From: JBDNFP01 sp041689775
Lineage (GTDB): Bacteria; Bacteroidota; Bacteroidia; Cytophagales; Spirosomataceae
Direction: 5' to 3'
Assembly: GCA_041689775.1 (NCBI GenBank)
Contig: JBDNFP010000486.1
Coordinates: 1 to 15,153 of the forward strand
Length of the DNA: 15,153 bases
A program made the translations under genes and the position numbers. The stretch's first letter is position 1; each line of letters begins with the position of its first letter. Below the pieces are notes generated by a model. That model saw only the letters and a list, made by a program, of their open reading frames with translations. It was not told the DNA's origin and searched no databases. This document shows positions 14,148 to 15,153 of the stretch, in pieces.

Positions 14148-15153
14148 GTGAAATATATCACCCGTACCGTTTGGGTTCTTTCCATCATCAGCCTCCTGAC
14201 CGATACAGCCAGCGAGATGCTTTACCCGATCATGCCCATCTACCTGAAATCTATCGGTTTTTCGGTGGTACTGATTGGCATGTTAGAAGGTGTGGCCGAA
14301 GCCACCGCCGGACTTAGTAAAGGGTACTTTGGTAAGTTGTCGGATGCTACCCAACGCCGGGCTCCCTTTGTGCAGGTTGGTTACGCATTGAGTGCTATCT
14401 CCAAACCTATGATGGCCGTTTTTGTATTTCCCCTTTGGATATTTCTGGCCCGAACCATAGACCGCTTTGGCAAGGGAATCCGAACCGGCGCCCGGGATGC
14501 CCTGCTTTCGGATGAAGCTACTCCACAAACCAAAGGGAAAGTGTTTGGCTTTCACCGTTCGATGGATACTTTTGGAGCAGTTTTGGGTCCCTCTTTGGCC
14601 TTAGCCTACCTCTATTTTTACCCAGAAGATTACAAAAACTTATTCTACATCGCTTTTGTACCGGGCTTGTTAGCCATCCTAGCTTCCGGCTTCCTGAAAG
14701 ATCAGAAAGAGACTCTTTCAAAACCAAGTATGGCCACCCCCTTCTTCTCCTTTCTACACTATTGGAAGGAAAGTCCAGCTGAATATCGGAAAATAGTAGC
14801 GGGACTTTTGGTTTTTACCTTAGTAAACAGCTTCGATATATTTCTCCTTTTAAGGGTAAAAGAGGCCGGACTGAACGATACCCAAGTCATTGGTCTATAT
14901 ATTTTCTACAACCTGATTTTTGCCTTATTTGCTTTCCCTGTCGGTATACTAGCCGATAAGGTAGGGCTCAAAAAGATACTTCTCTTTGGATTAGCAATTT
15001 TTGCGGTGGTTTATATCGGCATGACTCAGGCTACCCACCTGATCGGTTTTGCGGGCTTATTTTGCCTGTATGGAATCTATGCCTCTGCTACGGAGGGTGT
15101 TTCCAAGGCCTGGCTATCCAATATAACCGAACGCAAGGATACCGCCACAGCCA
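14148..15153 (+). CDS. MFS transporter, MJ1317-like, 3' truncated by window edge
   Basis: The first 335 codons of a major facilitator transporter, still open at the right edge. The sequence shows the typical branch features: DTASEMLYPIMPIYLKSIGF in TM1, LIGMLEGVAEATAGLSKGYF in TM2, the motif-A loop GKLSDATQRRAP, the diagnostic DRFGKGIRTGARDALLSDE, GFHRSMDTFGAVLGPSLA, a second-half motif GILADKVGLKK, and EGVSKAWLS near the edge. Nine or so hydrophobic segments are visible. An in-frame TAA lies at 14136. The only starts before the motifs are TTG (14139) and GTG (14148), and I choose GTG because it gives the usual short N-terminus. The first ATG would cut into TM1. The substrate is unknown; relatives are annotated loosely as drug or metabolite exporters. 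The spacer to the kef pair is 176 bases, so it probably has its own control. Confidence 0.88.
   Translation, partial: MKYITRTVWVLSIISLLTDTASEMLYPIMPIYLKSIGFSVVLIGMLEGVAEATAGLSKGYFGKLSDATQRRAPFVQVGYALSAISKPMMAVFVFPLWIFLARTIDRFGKGIRTGARDALLSDEATPQTKGKVFGFHRSMDTFGAVLGPSLALAYLYFYPEDYKNLFYIAFVPGLLAILASGFLKDQKETLSKPSMATPFFSFLHYWKESPAEYRKIVAGLLVFTLVNSFDIFLLLRVKEAGLNDTQVIGLYIFYNLIFALFAFPVGILADKVGLKKILLFGLAIFAVVYIGMTQATHLIGFAGLFCLYGIYASATEGVSKAWLSNITERKDTATA

Noticed and set aside
1..15153. CRISPR arrays, tRNA/rRNA genes, prophage, integrases, transposases or defence genes
   Set aside because: No regularly spaced repeats, cloverleaf-like segments or matching protein motifs were seen on either strand.

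Overview
The window looks like ordinary chromosomal DNA from a Bacteroidota bacterium, most likely the order Cytophagales (a Spirosomaceae-like genome would fit). The evidence is a BatA-type double-transmembrane-anchored VWA protein, a dipeptidyl peptidase IV, a bacterial GH3-family protein, ThuA and beta-propeller glycosidase-like exported proteins, promoter -7 boxes of the TAnnTTTG type, and the absence of clear Shine-Dalgarno sequences. No rRNA, tRNA, CRISPR array, integrase, transposase or phage gene was seen. Genus and species cannot be read from this window.

Layout from left to right. (1) A BatA-domain/VWA envelope protein on the minus strand (110-2176), followed by a strong hairpin-plus-T-run terminator. 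(2) A 364-base intergenic stretch holding a candidate 137-bp inverted-repeat element and a good promoter for a small YcxB-like membrane protein (2541-3101, plus). (3) A bidirectional terminator, then a convergent secreted ThuA-domain protein (minus). (4) A divergent, secreted dipeptidyl peptidase IV with a complete catalytic triad (plus), ending in a clear terminator. (5) A YbjJ-like MFS transporter and a GH3-family acyl-adenylate/amido-synthetase-like enzyme, both plus. (6) Convergent with these, a small HELGH putative zinc metallopeptidase and a lipoprotein with a GH43-like beta-propeller, both minus. (7) A translationally coupled kefF-kefB/C-like pair (quinone-reductase-like regulator plus K+/H+ antiporter with RCK domain), plus. 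(8) A second MFS transporter of the MJ1317-like type, starting at GTG and running off the right edge.

The only clear operon is the KefF/Kef antiporter pair, whose ORFs overlap by ATGA; it should give electrophile-responsive K+ efflux. The other genes look like independent units or loose pairs serving peptide and sugar scavenging, envelope integrity and transport. The items most worth a second look are non-coding: the inverted-repeat element at 2215-2351, related palindromes at both ends of the window, and an 18-bp perfect palindrome ahead of the last gene. Among proteins, the bacterial GH3 enzyme and the small HELGH protein have the least certain roles. I saw no convincing novel multi-gene system.
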